Positions 20,580-30,117 of a stretch of DNA of 64,000 nucleotides are shown here, in pieces (within the stretch, counting starts at the first letter, position 1; each line of letters begins with the position of its first letter). The notes under the pieces were generated by a model. It ran no database searches and was not told the origin of the DNA. It saw only the letters and a list, made by a program, of their open reading frames with translations. The position numbers were made by a program, and so were the translations under genes. Origin of the DNA: Erwinia sp. JUb26 (GTDB lineage: Bacteria > Pseudomonadota > Gammaproteobacteria > Enterobacterales > Enterobacteriaceae). Where the stretch lies: NCBI RefSeq assembly GCF_003751505.1, contig NZ_RJVB01000013.1, positions 19,106 to 83,105 of the forward strand. Reading direction: 5' to 3'.

Positions 20580-20786
20580 ATGAGAATGAAAAAAGCTATT
20601 TGCCAACTGGCACTGTTACTTGCCGTTGCCAGCCTGGCGGGATGCGGACTCAAAGGGCCGCTCTATTTCCCGGCAGACAAAACGAGTAAACCGCAGGCCA
20701 CTCAAACCTCTTCGCCGACGCAGTCCGGCAGCAGCGTGTCATCTCCTGCCACGTCCTCCGGGCAGGATGTTAAACCGGTCCAGTAA
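20580..20786 (+). CDS. lptM: Small lipoprotein LptM (YifL)
   Basis: 68-residue outer-membrane lipoprotein with a signal peptide and lipobox LAGC (Cys22), followed by the family's signature GLKGPLYFP and a Ser/Thr/Gln-rich tail. In E. coli LptM helps the LptD-LptE translocon mature its disulfides. The start could also be the ATG at 20586. The neighbour expected on its left, cyaY, is missing: only 99 bases separate it from cyaA. dapF follows after 27 bases, so these are probably co-transcribed. Confidence 0.92.
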   Translation: MRMKKAICQLALLLAVASLAGCGLKGPLYFPADKTSKPQATQTSSPTQSGSSVSSPATSSGQDVKPVQ

Positions 20787-20813
20787 ACTATGACACACTC
20801 GGCGGAGCAGAAA

Positions 20814-21638
20814 ATGCAGTTCTCGAAAATGCACGGTCTCGGCAATGACTTCATGGTGGTCGATGCCGTTACGCAAAACGTTTACTTCTCACCTGAACTG
20901 ATCCGTCGACTGGCGGACCGCAATCTGGGGATCGGCTTCGATCAGCTGCTGATCGTTGAGCCACCTTACGATCCCGATCTTGATTTCCATTACCGCATTT
21001 TCAACGCTGACGGCAGTGAAGTCGCCCAGTGCGGCAACGGCGCCCGCTGTTTCGCCCGCTTCGTTCGCTTAAAAGGCCTGACCAATAAAAGCGATATTCG
21101 CGTCAGTACGCAAACGGGCCGCATGGTGCTGAGCGTGAATCAGGATGAACTGGTTTGCGTGAATATGGGCGAGCCGAACTTTGAGCCGCAGCAGGTACCG
21201 TTCCGCGCCAACAAAGCCGAAAATATTTACCTGATGCGGGCCGCAGAACAGACCGTGATGTGTGGTGTGGTGTCGATGGGTAATCCACACTGCGTACTGC
21301 AGGTGGAGAGCGTGAAAACCGCCGCGGTGGAAACGCTGGGGCCGGTGCTGGAAAGCCACGAGCGCTTCCCTGAGCGCGTTAACGTCGGCTTTATGGAAGT
21401 GGTCAACGGCGAGCACATTCGTCTGCGGGTGTACGAACGCGGCGCGGGTGAAACTCAGGCCTGCGGTAGCGGAGCCTGTGCGGCGGTCGCTGTCGGCATT
21501 CAGCAGGGATTACTGTCAGAGAAAGTGCGGGTTGACCTGCCGGGTGGCACGTTAAACATCGCCTGGAAAGGGCCGGGGCATCCGCTGTTTATGACCGGGC
21601 CAGCCACTCACGTTTATGACGGGTTTATTCATCTATGA
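20814..21638 (+). CDS. dapF: Diaminopimelate epimerase DapF
   Basis: PLP-independent racemase that turns LL- into meso-diaminopimelate for lysine and peptidoglycan. I start at the ATG at 20814, which has GGAG 6 bases upstream and gives 274 residues beginning [13 protein letters not shown] like E. coli; the ATG at 20790 adds eight unmatched residues. The two catalytic cysteines are present: C73 in QCGNGARCF (first C) and the one in [10 protein letters not shown] near 217. It overlaps yigA by 4 bases. Confidence 0.97.
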   Translation: MQFSKMHGLGNDFMVVDAVTQNVYFSPELIRRLADRNLGIGFDQLLIVEPPYDPDLDFHYRIFNADGSEVAQCGNGARCFARFVRLKGLTNKSDIRVSTQTGRMVLSVNQDELVCVNMGEPNFEPQQVPFRANKAENIYLMRAAEQTVMCGVVSMGNPHCVLQVESVKTAAVETLGPVLESHERFPERVNVGFMEVVNGEHIRLRVYERGAGETQACGSGACAAVAVGIQQGLLSEKVRVDLPGGTLNIAWKGPGHPLFMTGPATHVYDGFIHL

Positions 21639-22345
21639 AAACTGTCGGGGAGCCACAACAGGACAGCAGCGAAGTGCTGTTGGACGATCGCGCCGTCGGC
21701 GATTACCTGCTGCAAAATCCAGACTTCTTTATTCGCAATGCCCGCCAGGTTGAGCAGATGACGGTGCCGCATCCAATCCGTGGCACTGTATCGCTGGTGG
21801 AATGGCAGCTGGCACGCCAGCGCAACCATATTCATCAGTTGGAAGAAGAAATCACCCTGCTGATGGAGCAGGCCAGCGCTAACCAGCAGCTGTTCGAACG
21901 CCTGTTTACGCTGCAGGGACGTCTGGCCTCGGCTTCAAATCTGCAGGATATGCTGAATCGCCTGCATCTGTGGGCGCGTGAGCTGGGGCTGGCGGGAGCC
22001 AATATTCGCCTATTTAGTGAACAATGGCGTATTGGCGCGCCATCCGATTTCACCCAACTGGCGCTGCCAAGGCAGGCGTTTGAATCGGTGCGCATTCAAC
22101 GTCTGGGCAAAGAAAATCACTATCTCGGCAATTTGAACGGGCCTGAACTGCTGCTGCTGCTGCCGCAGGCTAAGGCGATTGGTTCGGTGGCGATGTCCCT
22201 GTTGGGTGAACGCGGCGATCTTGGCGTGCTGATGTTCAGCAGTCGTGACAAGCAGCACTATCAGTCCGGTATGGGAACCATGCTGCTCCAGCATCTGTCA
22301 CTGATGCTTCCCGATCTGCTGTCGCGTTGGATTGAGCGCGCGTGA
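21635..22345 (+). CDS. yigA: DUF484 family protein YigA
   Basis: 236 residues, the usual size. The N-terminus contains the family block [10 protein letters not shown]; a coiled-coil at about residues 60-95 leads into a GAF-like C-terminal half. Function is not established; the family is nearly always found between dapF and xerC, as here, with 4-base overlaps on both sides, so it is translationally coupled to them. Confidence 0.92.
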   Translation: MKTVGEPQQDSSEVLLDDRAVGDYLLQNPDFFIRNARQVEQMTVPHPIRGTVSLVEWQLARQRNHIHQLEEEITLLMEQASANQQLFERLFTLQGRLASASNLQDMLNRLHLWARELGLAGANIRLFSEQWRIGAPSDFTQLALPRQAFESVRIQRLGKENHYLGNLNGPELLLLLPQAKAIGSVAMSLLGERGDLGVLMFSSRDKQHYQSGMGTMLLQHLSLMLPDLLSRWIERA

Positions 22346-23250
22346 GCAGCGAATCGCCCCTGCTCCCTGCCGTAGAGGGCTTTTTGCGTTACCTGAAGGT
22401 TGAACGTCAGCTCAGCCCGCTGACCCTGATTAACTATCGCCGCCAGCTAACGGTGGTGGTTGAACTGCTGGACGCATTAAAGGTCACCGACTGGCCGCGT
22501 CTGGATGCCGCGCTGGTTCGAACGCTCGCTGCCCGCAGTAGCCGCAGCGGACTGAAGCCCGCCAGCCTGGCCCTCCGGCTCTCGGCCCTACGTAGCTTCC
22601 TCGACTGGCTGATTAGCCAGGGGACGATTCAGGCCAATCCGGCGAAAGGCGTTGCCACGCCGCGTGCGCCACGACACCTGCCCAAAAATATTGATGTCGA
22701 TGAAGTTAACCAACTGCTGGACATCGACCTCAACGACCCACTGGCGGTGCGCGATCGCGCGATGCTGGAAGTGATGTACGGCGCGGGTTTGCGCCTCTCT
22801 GAGCTGACAGGCATTGATGTCAACCATCTTGAGCTGGCATCCGGCGAAGTCTGGGTAACCGGTAAGGGCAGCAAAGAGCGCCGCCTGCCGATGGGAAAAA
22901 CGGCGGTACTCTGGCTGGAGCACTGGCTGGCGCTGCGGGAGCTGTTCTCACCGCAGGACAACGCGCTGTTCCTGTCTAAGCTGGGCAAACGCATCTCCGC
23001 GCGTAACGTGCAGAAGCGTTTTGCTGAATGGGGCATTAAGCAGGGGCTGTCCAGCCACGTTCATCCCCATAAACTTCGCCACTCGTTTGCTACGCACATG
23101 CTGGAGTCCAGCGGCGATCTGCGCGCGGTGCAGGAGCTGCTTGGCCACGCCAATCTGGCAACTACCCAGATTTATACCCATCTTGATTTCCAACACCTTG
23201 CGTCCGTGTACGACGCTGCACATCCCCGTGCGAAACGAGGAAAGACCTGA
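22342..23250 (+). CDS. xerC: Site-specific tyrosine recombinase XerC
   Basis: Resolves chromosome dimers at dif together with XerD and FtsK. 302 residues from a GTG start overlapping yigA. The N-terminal SAM-like DNA-binding domain is followed by the catalytic domain with R151 (GLRLSEL), K175 ([10 protein letters not shown]), H243 and R246 ([10 protein letters not shown]), H269 (LGHANL) and the nucleophile Y278 (TQIYTHLD); numbering is by alignment to E. coli XerC. It is a housekeeping recombinase, not an integrase of a mobile element. Confidence 0.96.
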   Translation: MSSESPLLPAVEGFLRYLKVERQLSPLTLINYRRQLTVVVELLDALKVTDWPRLDAALVRTLAARSSRSGLKPASLALRLSALRSFLDWLISQGTIQANPAKGVATPRAPRHLPKNIDVDEVNQLLDIDLNDPLAVRDRAMLEVMYGAGLRLSELTGIDVNHLELASGEVWVTGKGSKERRLPMGKTAVLWLEHWLALRELFSPQDNALFLSKLGKRISARNVQKRFAEWGIKQGLSSHVHPHKLRHSFATHMLESSGDLRAVQELLGHANLATTQIYTHLDFQHLASVYDAAHPRAKRGKT

Positions 23251-23966
23251 TGCATTTTTACCGACCACCGCGTCCCATCGCGGCGATGACCTTCGATCTT
23301 GATGATACGCTGTACGACAATTATCCGGTTATCGCACGAACCACGAAAGAATCCCACGCCGCATTGCAGGCCCATCATCCGGCGCTAAAAGACTATAGCG
23401 TGGAGCAGTATCAGCAGGTGCGTCAGCGGCTGCTGCTGGCCGAGCCGGAAATCTATCATGATGTCAGCGAGTGGCGTCGTCGCGCGGTTGAACAGTCGAT
23501 GCTCGATGTCGGACTGGCTCCCGTGCAGGCGGCCGACGGCTCGCGCGAAGTGATGTCCGTCTTCGCCGAATGGCGCAGCAAAATCACCATATCGGATGAA
23601 AACCATGCGACGCTGGCGGCGCTGGCCGAGCGTATTCCACTGGTGGCGATCACCAACGGTAACGCCGAGCCGCATCTGTTTGGGCTGGATAAGTACTTCC
23701 AGTTTATTCTGCGGGCCGGTCCCGATGGCCGCGCCAAGCCGTATCAGGATATGTATCACTGCGCCGCAGAACGGCTGAATCTGGCACCGGAACACATTCT
23801 GCATGTGGGTGACGATCTCACCACCGACGTTGCCGGCGCGGTGCGCTGTGGTATGCAGGCCTGTTGGATTAATTTGCGCGGTGGCAACCTGATGCATATC
23901 GACGATGCGCGTCTTCTTCCAACGCTGGAGATTTCTCAGTTGGCATCGCTGACTGCGTTGTTATAA
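23250..23966 (+). CDS. yigB: HAD-family phosphatase YigB
   Basis: 238 residues as in E. coli. HAD motif I is DLDDTLYDN, motif II is the AITNGN region and the C-terminal motif GDDLTTDV supplies the metal ligands. E. coli YigB dephosphorylates the riboflavin precursor 5-amino-6-(5-phosphoribitylamino)uracil and FMN. Its ATG overlaps the xerC stop (TGATG). The -10 element of the uvrD promoter lies across its stop codon. Confidence 0.93.
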   Translation: MHFYRPPRPIAAMTFDLDDTLYDNYPVIARTTKESHAALQAHHPALKDYSVEQYQQVRQRLLLAEPEIYHDVSEWRRRAVEQSMLDVGLAPVQAADGSREVMSVFAEWRSKITISDENHATLAALAERIPLVAITNGNAEPHLFGLDKYFQFILRAGPDGRAKPYQDMYHCAAERLNLAPEHILHVGDDLTTDVAGAVRCGMQACWINLRGGNLMHIDDARLLPTLEISQLASLTALL

Positions 23967-23988
23967 TGAACTGGTTAAATAACCAGTA
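23940..23988 (+). promoter_or_regulatory. uvrD promoter with overlapping LexA (SOS) box
   Basis: TTGGCA (23940-23945), a 16-base spacer and a perfect TATAAT (23962-23967) form a strong promoter whose -10 covers the yigB stop. Directly behind it, CTG-N10-CAG (23971-23986) within a 20-base palindrome fits the LexA box, placed to cover the transcription start. E. coli uvrD has an SOS box at the same place. Confidence 0.85.
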
Positions 23989-24022
23989 GAGCGGCGTGCC
24001 GCTCTCTACCCCGATGGTGCTT

Positions 24023-26185
24023 ATGGACGTTTCCGATCTGCTCGACAGCCTGAATGATAAACAACGCGAAGCCGTCGCCGCGCCGCGCAGCAACCTGCTG
24101 GTGCTGGCGGGCGCTGGCAGTGGAAAAACCCGCGTCCTGGTTCACCGTATTGCCTGGCTGATGGCGGTTGAAAACTGTTCCCCTTATTCCATCATGGCGG
24201 TGACCTTTACCAATAAAGCGGCCGCTGAGATGCGGCACCGCATCGAACAGCTGATCGGCACCAGCCAGGGGGGAATGTGGATTGGCACTTTCCACGGCCT
24301 CGCACACCGTCTTCTGCGTGCCCACCATCTGGATGCCAATCTGCCGCAGGATTTTCAGATCCTCGACAGTGAGGATCAGCTGCGGCTGTTGAAGCGTCTG
24401 ATCAAGGCGATGAACCTTGATGAGAAGCAGTGGCCTGCTCGTCAGGGGATGTGGTACATCAACGGCAAAAAAGATGAAGGTCTGCGCCCGAAAAATATTG
24501 AAAGCTACGGCAACCCCATTGAACAGACCTGGCTGCGCATTTACCAGGCCTATCAGGAAGCCTGCGATCGCGCGGGTCTGGTCGACTTTGCCGAGCTGCT
24601 GCTGCGCGCGCATGAACTGTGGCTGAACAAGCCGCATATCCTCAATCACTACCGCGAGCGTTTTACCAACATTCTGGTGGATGAGTTTCAGGATACCAAC
24701 AACATCCAGTACGCGTGGATCCGCATGCTGGCCGGTGACAGCGGCAAGGTGATTATCGTCGGTGATGACGATCAGTCTATCTACGGCTGGCGCGGCGCGC
24801 AGGTGGAGAACATCCAGCGTTTCCTGAACGATTTCCCGGGTGCGGAAACTATTCGCCTTGAGCAGAACTATCGCTCGACCAATAACATTCTGAAAGCGGC
24901 CAACGCGCTCATCGCCAATAACAGCGGCCGTCTGGGCAAAGAGCTGTGGACCGACGGCAGCGACGGTGAACCGATCGCCTTGTATTGCGCCTTCAACGAG
25001 CTTGATGAAGCGCGCTTTGTAGTTAACCGCATCAAGGTATGGATGGAAAACGGCGGGGCGTTGAATGACTGCGCAATCCTCTATCGCAGCAACGCCCAGT
25101 CGCGCGTGCTGGAGGAGGCGCTGCTGCAAACCAGCATGCCTTACCGTATTTATGGCGGCATGCGCTTCTTCGAACGTCAGGAAATCAAGGATGCGCTGGC
25201 CTATCTGCGCCTGATTGCCAACCGCAATGACGATGCCGCCTTTGAGCGCGTGATCAATACGCCAACGCGCGGCATTGGCGATCGCACGCTTGATGTGGTG
25301 CGTCAGACCGCGCGTGAGCGCCAGCTGACGATGTGGCAAAGTTCGCGCGCGCTGCTGCAGGAGAAAGCGCTGGCCGGGCGTGCGGCCTCGGCGCTGCAGC
25401 GCTTTATTGAGCTGGTGGACTCACTGGCGCAGGAAACCACCGAACTGCCGCTGCATGTGCAGACCGACCGGGTGATCAAAGATTCCGGTCTGTGGCTGAT
25501 GTACGAGCAGGAAAAAGGGGAGAAGGGCCAGGCACGCGTTGAGAACCTTGAAGAGCTGGTCAACGCCACCCGTCAGTACAGCTATCAGGACGAAGATGAA
25601 GACCTGATGCCGCTGCAGGCTTTCCTCTCCCATGCGGCGCTGGAGGCGGGCGAAGGGCAGGCGGACAAGTGGCAGGACGCGGTTCAGCTGATGACCATGC
25701 ATGCGGCCAAAGGGCTGGAATTTATGCAGGTGTTTATCGTCGGTATGGAGGAGGGCATGTTCCCCAGCCAGATGTCGCTGGATGAAGGCGGAAGGCTGGA
25801 AGAAGAGCGCCGTCTGGCCTACGTTGGCGTGACCCGCGCGATGCAGAAGCTGACCCTGACCTACGCGGAAACGCGCCGTCTGTATGGCAAAGAAGTTTAT
25901 CATCGCCCATCACGCTTTGTCGGCGAACTGCCGGAAGAGTGTGTGGAAGAAGTGCGACTGCGCGCCAGCGTCACTCGCCCGGTCAGCCATCAGCGGATGG
26001 GTACGCCGGTGGCGAAAAACGACAGCGGCTTTACCCTTGGGCAGCGCGTGCTCCACGCTAAGTTTGGTGAGGGAACGATTGTTAACCTGGAAGGCAGCGG
26101 TGAGCACAGCCGCCTGCAGGTCGCGTTCCAGGGGCAGGGCATCAAATGGCTGGTGGCCGCGTACGCCAGGCTGGAAGCGCTGTGA
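24023..26185 (+). CDS. uvrD: DNA helicase II UvrD
   Basis: SF1A 3'-5' helicase of nucleotide excision and mismatch repair. The ATG at 24023 gives 720 residues, equal to E. coli, starting MDVSDLLDSLNDKQREAV; a longer frame from 23996 is not supported. Helicase motifs are in order: AGAGSGKTR (Walker A), TFTNKAA, DEFQDTN (Walker B), VGDDDQSIYGWRGA, QNYRST, LMTMHAAKGLEF and VGVTRA. The C-terminal Tudor-like domain (LGQRVLHAKFGEGTIVN) that binds RNA polymerase is present. LexA-controlled. Confidence 0.97.
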   Translation: MDVSDLLDSLNDKQREAVAAPRSNLLVLAGAGSGKTRVLVHRIAWLMAVENCSPYSIMAVTFTNKAAAEMRHRIEQLIGTSQGGMWIGTFHGLAHRLLRAHHLDANLPQDFQILDSEDQLRLLKRLIKAMNLDEKQWPARQGMWYINGKKDEGLRPKNIESYGNPIEQTWLRIYQAYQEACDRAGLVDFAELLLRAHELWLNKPHILNHYRERFTNILVDEFQDTNNIQYAWIRMLAGDSGKVIIVGDDDQSIYGWRGAQVENIQRFLNDFPGAETIRLEQNYRSTNNILKAANALIANNSGRLGKELWTDGSDGEPIALYCAFNELDEARFVVNRIKVWMENGGALNDCAILYRSNAQSRVLEEALLQTSMPYRIYGGMRFFERQEIKDALAYLRLIANRNDDAAFERVINTPTRGIGDRTLDVVRQTARERQLTMWQSSRALLQEKALAGRAASALQRFIELVDSLAQETTELPLHVQTDRVIKDSGLWLMYEQEKGEKGQARVENLEELVNATRQYSYQDEDEDLMPLQAFLSHAALEAGEGQADKWQDAVQLMTMHAAKGLEFMQVFIVGMEEGMFPSQMSLDEGGRLEEERRLAYVGVTRAMQKLTLTYAETRRLYGKEVYHRPSRFVGELPEECVEEVRLRASVTRPVSHQRMGTPVAKNDSGFTLGQRVLHAKFGEGTIVNLEGSGEHSRLQVAFQGQGIKWLVAAYARLEAL

Positions 26186-26201
26186 TGAAAGGTGGGCCCG
26201 C

Positions 26202-26230
26202 TTGACGCCTTTTTCGTCTCAGCGTAACAT
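26202..26230 (+). promoter_or_regulatory. Probable corA promoter
   Basis: TTGACG (26202-26207), a 17-base spacer and TAACAT (26225-26230) predict a start near 26237 and a 5' leader of about 230 bases before corA. That is long enough for the leader ORF and hairpins described next. Confidence 0.65.
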
Positions 26231-26262
26231 GCGCCCACCATTACCCTAAGAGGACATTCGCC

Positions 26263-26319
26263 TTGGACACACCCAGTAGATACTGGCTCACTGACCTGCA
26301 CACCAGGTACAACTCCTAA
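26263..26319 (+). CDS. Candidate leader peptide of corA (CorL-like)
   Basis: An 18-codon frame beginning TTG, with AAGAGGA 8 bases upstream, reads as (M)DTPSRYWLTDLHTRYNS and stops at 26319. It lies inside the corA leader, and its stop codon overlaps the 5' arm of a 9-bp hairpin. In Salmonella a short leader ORF, corL, couples its translation to Rho-dependent termination before corA in response to Mg2+. I infer the same role from position, a good ribosome site and the following structure; I cannot recall the Salmonella peptide well enough to compare sequences. The TTG start is the weak point. Confidence 0.55.
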   Translation: MDTPSRYWLTDLHTRYNS

Positions 26320-26345
26320 GGCTATCCTCTTTTGCCGATAGCCTT
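26318..26345 (+). promoter_or_regulatory. Hairpin in the corA leader
   Basis: AAGGCTATC (26318-26326) and GATAGCCTT (26337-26345) form a perfect 9-bp stem with a 10-base loop right at the end of the leader ORF, about 120 bases before corA. There is no T run, so it is not an intrinsic terminator. It fits a conformational switch or a Rho-access element. Confidence 0.6.
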
Positions 26346-26466
26346 CGTGGTTGTTGGCGACCGCATTTTTCGTCGCTCTGAGTCAGTACATTTCGCTGAC
26401 TGAAACGCATGTTTCCCGTGTTCAAGCGCTCTGTCCCACTAGTCACTGCGAATTGGGAGTATTGCT

Positions 26467-27420
26467 ATGCTGAGCGCATTTAAACTGGACCAGAGCCGTC
26501 TGACCCGTCTTGAGCTGGATGATGCCAGCGAAGAGCTGACCGGTTCCGTCTGGGTCGATCTGATCGAACCGGAAGACGCCGAGCGAGACCGCGTCCAGAC
26601 CGAACTGGGCCAGAGCCTGGCCACCCGTCCTGAACTGGAAGACATCGAGGCATCCGCCCGCTTCTTCGAAGATGAAGACGGCCTGCACATCCACTCCTTC
26701 TTTTTCTTTGAGGATGCGGACGATCACGCCGGTAACTCAACCGTGGCGTTTACCATTCGCGAAGGGCGTTTATACACCCTGCGTGAACGTGAGCTGCCTG
26801 CTTTCCGCCTTTACCGCATGCGTGCGCGTAACCAGGTTCTGACGGACGGTAACGCCTACGAGCTGCTGCTGGATCTGTTTGAAACTAAAATCGAACAGCT
26901 GGCCGATGAGATCGAAAATATCTACAGCGACCTGGAGAAGCTCAGCCGGGTAATTATGGAAGGACAGCAGGGCGATGAGTTTGACGCCGCGCTGTCGACG
27001 CTGGCGGAACTGGAAGATATCGGTTGGAAGGTGCGTCTGTGCCTGATGGATACCCAGCGTGCCCTGAACTTCCTGGTGCGTAAAGCACGCCTGCCGGGTA
27101 ATCAGCTGGAACAGGCGCGCGAAATCCTGCGGGATATCGAATCCCTGCTGCCGCACAACGAATCCCTGTTCCAGAAGGTTAACTTCCTGATGCAGGCGGC
27201 AATGGGTTTTATCAACATCGAACAGAACCGCATTATCAAGATCTTCTCGGTGGTTTCGGTGGTCTTCCTGCCGCCAACGTTGGTGGCTTCCAGCTACGGG
27301 ATGAACTTTGAGTTTATGCCGGAGCTGCGCTGGAGCTTTGGTTATCCGGGCGCCATCACCCTGATGATCCTCGCCGGTCTGGCACCGTACGCCTACTTTA
27401 AGCGTAAAAACTGGCTCTGA
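26467..27420 (+). CDS. corA: Magnesium/cobalt transporter CorA
   Basis: Homopentameric Mg2+ channel of the inner membrane. 317 residues (316 in E. coli). A large acidic cytoplasmic N-terminal domain leads to the long stalk helix, then two C-terminal membrane helices with the selectivity motif SSYGMNF between them, and a basic end (FKRKNWL). The long leader with a short ORF suggests Mg2+-responsive control. A GC-rich inverted repeat at 27428-27455 (GGCCCAGCC/GGCTGGGCC) follows the stop but lacks a T run. Confidence 0.97.
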   Translation: MLSAFKLDQSRLTRLELDDASEELTGSVWVDLIEPEDAERDRVQTELGQSLATRPELEDIEASARFFEDEDGLHIHSFFFFEDADDHAGNSTVAFTIREGRLYTLRERELPAFRLYRMRARNQVLTDGNAYELLLDLFETKIEQLADEIENIYSDLEKLSRVIMEGQQGDEFDAALSTLAELEDIGWKVRLCLMDTQRALNFLVRKARLPGNQLEQAREILRDIESLLPHNESLFQKVNFLMQAAMGFINIEQNRIIKIFSVVSVVFLPPTLVASSYGMNFEFMPELRWSFGYPGAITLMILAGLAPYAYFKRKNWL

Positions 27421-27550
27421 TTGCCCGGGCCCAGCCTGATTTACCGGGCTGGGCCAGCCTTAACTTTCACAAAATGTTTCACGAACTGGTACTACGCCCG
27501 CGCTACGGGTAGTCTGTCAGCTCTTATTTCAGCTGAGCTCGCTTCACTTT

Positions 27551-28594
27551 ATGGAACGGTTATCCCTGCGAAACCAGTGGGCACTACTGCTCATCACATC
27601 GCTGCTGTTGGGGTCTGTCCTGCAGGTTTTTCATGTACCGGCTGCGCTGTTACTGGGCCCGATGATTGTCGGCGTGGTAATGGGGCTGTGCGGTGCGCGG
27701 ATCCGCATCAGTAAACGCCTCTTCGTGCTGTGCCAGGCGGTACTGGGCTGTATGATCGCCCAGAGCCTCTCTCCCTCCATTCTTCAGCCGCTACTGGCCG
27801 ACTGGCCAATCGTACTGTCCGTGCTCCTGATGACTCTTGCAGCCAGCGGACTGTCCGGCTATTTACTGGTGCGCTTTAGCGATCTACCTGGCCCAACCGG
27901 CGCGTGGGGCTCCTCACCCGGAGGCGCATCCGCCATGGTCGCGATGGCCGGTGACTTCGGGGCGGATACCCGGCTGGTGGCGTTTATGCAGTACCTGCGC
28001 GTGCTGTTTGTCGCCGCTGCCGCCGCGATCGTCGCGCGCATCAGCTTGGGCGACAGTGCGCAGTCCTCGGGGCTGGAGTGGTTTCCACATCTGGGACCGG
28101 GATTTGCCGCGACGCTGGCGGTGATCGTGCTGGGGGCCGTGCTTGGGCAGAAATTCCGTATCCCCTCCGGCGCATTGCTGCTGCCTGCACTGATTGGGGC
28201 GACATTGCATTCTAGCGGCATGGTAACGCTGCAGGTACCGGAATGGCTGCTGGCGCTGGCCTACGCGCTGATCGGCTGGACGGTGGGCCTGCGCTTCACC
28301 CGCCCTGTCTTTCTGCTGGCGCTGCGCACGTTACCGCAAATGGTGGTGTCGATTATCGGCCTGATGCTGCTGTGTGGCGCCATGGCGTGGATGCTGACCC
28401 GGGTACTGCATGTCGACATGCTGACGGCGTATCTGGCGACCAGCCCTGGCGGGCTGGACACCGTTGCGATTATTGCCGCCGGTAGCCGGGTCGATCTGGC
28501 TTTTGTGATGGCGATGCAGACGCTACGTCTGTTCTCTATACTGCTCACCGGCCCGGCAATGGCCAGATTTCTCTCACGCTATGCGCGACGATGA
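27551..28594 (+). CDS. AbrB-family integral membrane protein (PF05145 type)
   Basis: 347 residues, very hydrophobic, with about 10 membrane segments and an internal duplication: a first half with AALLLGPMIVG and SSPGGASAMVAMA, and a second half with SGALLLPALIGA and TSPGGLDTVAIIAA. This is the pattern of the AbrB/ammonia-monooxygenase-like membrane family, unrelated to the DNA-binding AbrB. The substrate is not established. It stands where E. coli has yigF and yigG, downstream of corA, and its 3' end overlaps rarD on the other strand by 21 bases. Confidence 0.85.
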   Translation: MERLSLRNQWALLLITSLLLGSVLQVFHVPAALLLGPMIVGVVMGLCGARIRISKRLFVLCQAVLGCMIAQSLSPSILQPLLADWPIVLSVLLMTLAASGLSGYLLVRFSDLPGPTGAWGSSPGGASAMVAMAGDFGADTRLVAFMQYLRVLFVAAAAAIVARISLGDSAQSSGLEWFPHLGPGFAATLAVIVLGAVLGQKFRIPSGALLLPALIGATLHSSGMVTLQVPEWLLALAYALIGWTVGLRFTRPVFLLALRTLPQMVVSIIGLMLLCGAMAWMLTRVLHVDMLTAYLATSPGGLDTVAIIAAGSRVDLAFVMAMQTLRLFSILLTGPAMARFLSRYARR

Positions 28595-29473
28595 GCGGCG
28601 TAGCGTCCAGAGTGCATCCGCTATAAACAGTGCCAGCGCTGCCCAGATAAAGCCAAAGGTCACGGCTTTATCTGATGTCATCTGCTCACCGTAGAACAGC
28701 ACGGCCAGCAGGAACATCAGCGTCGGGCCAAGATACTGGAAGAATCCCACGGTGGAGAGGCGTAAACGCGTGCAGGCGGCGGTAAACAACATCAGCGGGA
28801 CGGTGGTGATAATCCCGGCGGCGGCCAGCAGAACATTGAGGCTCGCCGCATTGTTGCTAAGGTGGCTGGTAGGGCTGTCGACAATGCCGAACAGATAAAC
28901 CGCAGCGGGCACCAATAGCCAGCTGGTTTCAACCAGCATGCCGGTTTGTGCATCCACCGCAATTTTCTTGCGCAGCAGGCCATACATTGAGAACGTTGTC
29001 GCCAGGCCAAGTGCGATAACCGGCACTGAACCAAACTTCCACAGCTGCACCAGCACGCCGCAGGCGGCCAGTGCGACGGCCAGCCACTGTAAACGGCGGA
29101 AGCGCTCACCCAGGAACAGCATGCCGACCAGCACATTGAACAGCGGGTTAATGAAATAGCCCAGGCTGGCTTCCAGCATATGGTGATTATTCACCGCCCA
29201 GATATACAGCAACCAGTTGCTGCAGATCACCACGGCGGACAGGGCCAGCAGCAGTACCTTTTTCGGCTGGGCGGCAATGGCGCGAATATTGCGCCAGCCG
29301 CGGCTGATGCTGATTAAAACCAGCATAAAGAAGAAGGACCAGATGACCCGGTGGGTCATGATCTCTCCGGCAGGCACCTGCTGGATCAGCTTGAAATAGA
29401 CCGGCGCCACGCCCCAGATAAAGTACGCCCCCAGGGCAAAAAGCACGCCCTGACGTGTTTGTTGTGGATTCAT
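28574..29473 (-). CDS. rarD: EamA/DMT-superfamily transporter RarD
   Basis: 299 residues with 10 predicted membrane segments made of two EamA repeats, beginning with the RarD-typical GVLFALGAYFIWGVAPVYFK. Named for a chloramphenicol-sensitivity phenotype; the transported substrate is unknown. It starts 3 bases after the yigI stop and is probably co-transcribed with it. Its last 21 bases overlap the convergent AbrB-family gene, so the two share a 3' end region with no room for a terminator between them. Confidence 0.93.
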   Translation of the reverse strand: MNPQQTRQGVLFALGAYFIWGVAPVYFKLIQQVPAGEIMTHRVIWSFFFMLVLISISRGWRNIRAIAAQPKKVLLLALSAVVICSNWLLYIWAVNNHHMLEASLGYFINPLFNVLVGMLFLGERFRRLQWLAVALAACGVLVQLWKFGSVPVIALGLATTFSMYGLLRKKIAVDAQTGMLVETSWLLVPAAVYLFGIVDSPTSHLSNNAASLNVLLAAAGIITTVPLMLFTAACTRLRLSTVGFFQYLGPTLMFLLAVLFYGEQMTSDKAVTFGFIWAALALFIADALWTLRRSSSRIA

Positions 29474-29476
29474 TAC

Positions 29477-29947
29477 TTAACCAATCATGTAGGTAGCGGT
29501 AGCGCTGGCAATGTGTACGCCGGCATCGTTATGAAGTTCAACGCGGGCAACGGAAACCTTATTGCCGCCGCGCAGCAGGCTGCTGCTGGCAATAAAGCGC
29601 TCGCCGCGTCCCGGGCGCAGGTAATCCACGCGCAGATCGATCGTCCCCATACGCGACAGGCGCTGGCGAAGCTCCTCTTCGGTAATGCTTTGCTGGCGGG
29701 TCAGCGCACTGCTGACACAGACCAGCCCCGCCGCCACGTCCAGCACCGAGGCAATCACCCCGCCATGCAGAATTTTTTGTGCAAAGTTGCCGACCAGCAT
29801 GGTTTGATTCGCCAGGCTCAGCTGAGCGAAGTCCGGCTCAAGGCGATCGAGCTCCAGGCCGAGCGAGCGGTTGAAGGGCATATCGTAAATGAAAATCTCG
29901 CCAATCAGCCGACGTGCCGCCGCCTGATCCAAAGGTAACGCTGACAT
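29477..29947 (-). CDS. yigI: Hotdog-fold acyl-CoA thioesterase YigI
   Basis: 156 residues (155 in E. coli). PaaI/thioesterase superfamily single hotdog domain, with the helix-start motif [14 protein letters not shown] and a beta-sheet of alternating hydrophobic residues. E. coli YigI acts on medium- to long-chain acyl-CoA. It is first in a two-gene unit with rarD and is divergent from pldA across 170 bases. Confidence 0.92.
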   Translation of the reverse strand: MSALPLDQAAARRLIGEIFIYDMPFNRSLGLELDRLEPDFAQLSLANQTMLVGNFAQKILHGGVIASVLDVAAGLVCVSSALTRQQSITEEELRQRLSRMGTIDLRVDYLRPGRGERFIASSSLLRGGNKVSVARVELHNDAGVHIASATATYMIG

Positions 29948-30117
29948 TATTGTGATCCTGTAAAGCCGGGGAAAAGTAAATCAAAGGTTAATAAGGTGGG
30001 TATCTTATGCTTCGTTGGCAGCGCTTTCCACTTTCAGAAAACAGCACTAAAGCGGGCAGCACTTTATGTGTAGAATGGCGTGCTTTTATCTTCATATTCG
30101 CCCACCGGGAGTAAATT

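Noticed and set aside
22342..23250. Tyrosine recombinase as a sign of a mobile element
   Set aside because: It is the housekeeping XerC in its usual operon; no attachment-site repeats or phage genes are near.
23975..25339. 454-codon open frame on the minus strand opposite uvrD
   Set aside because: It is wholly antisense to the conserved uvrD and yigB end, has no recognisable domain, and is a typical long shadow of a GC-rich gene.
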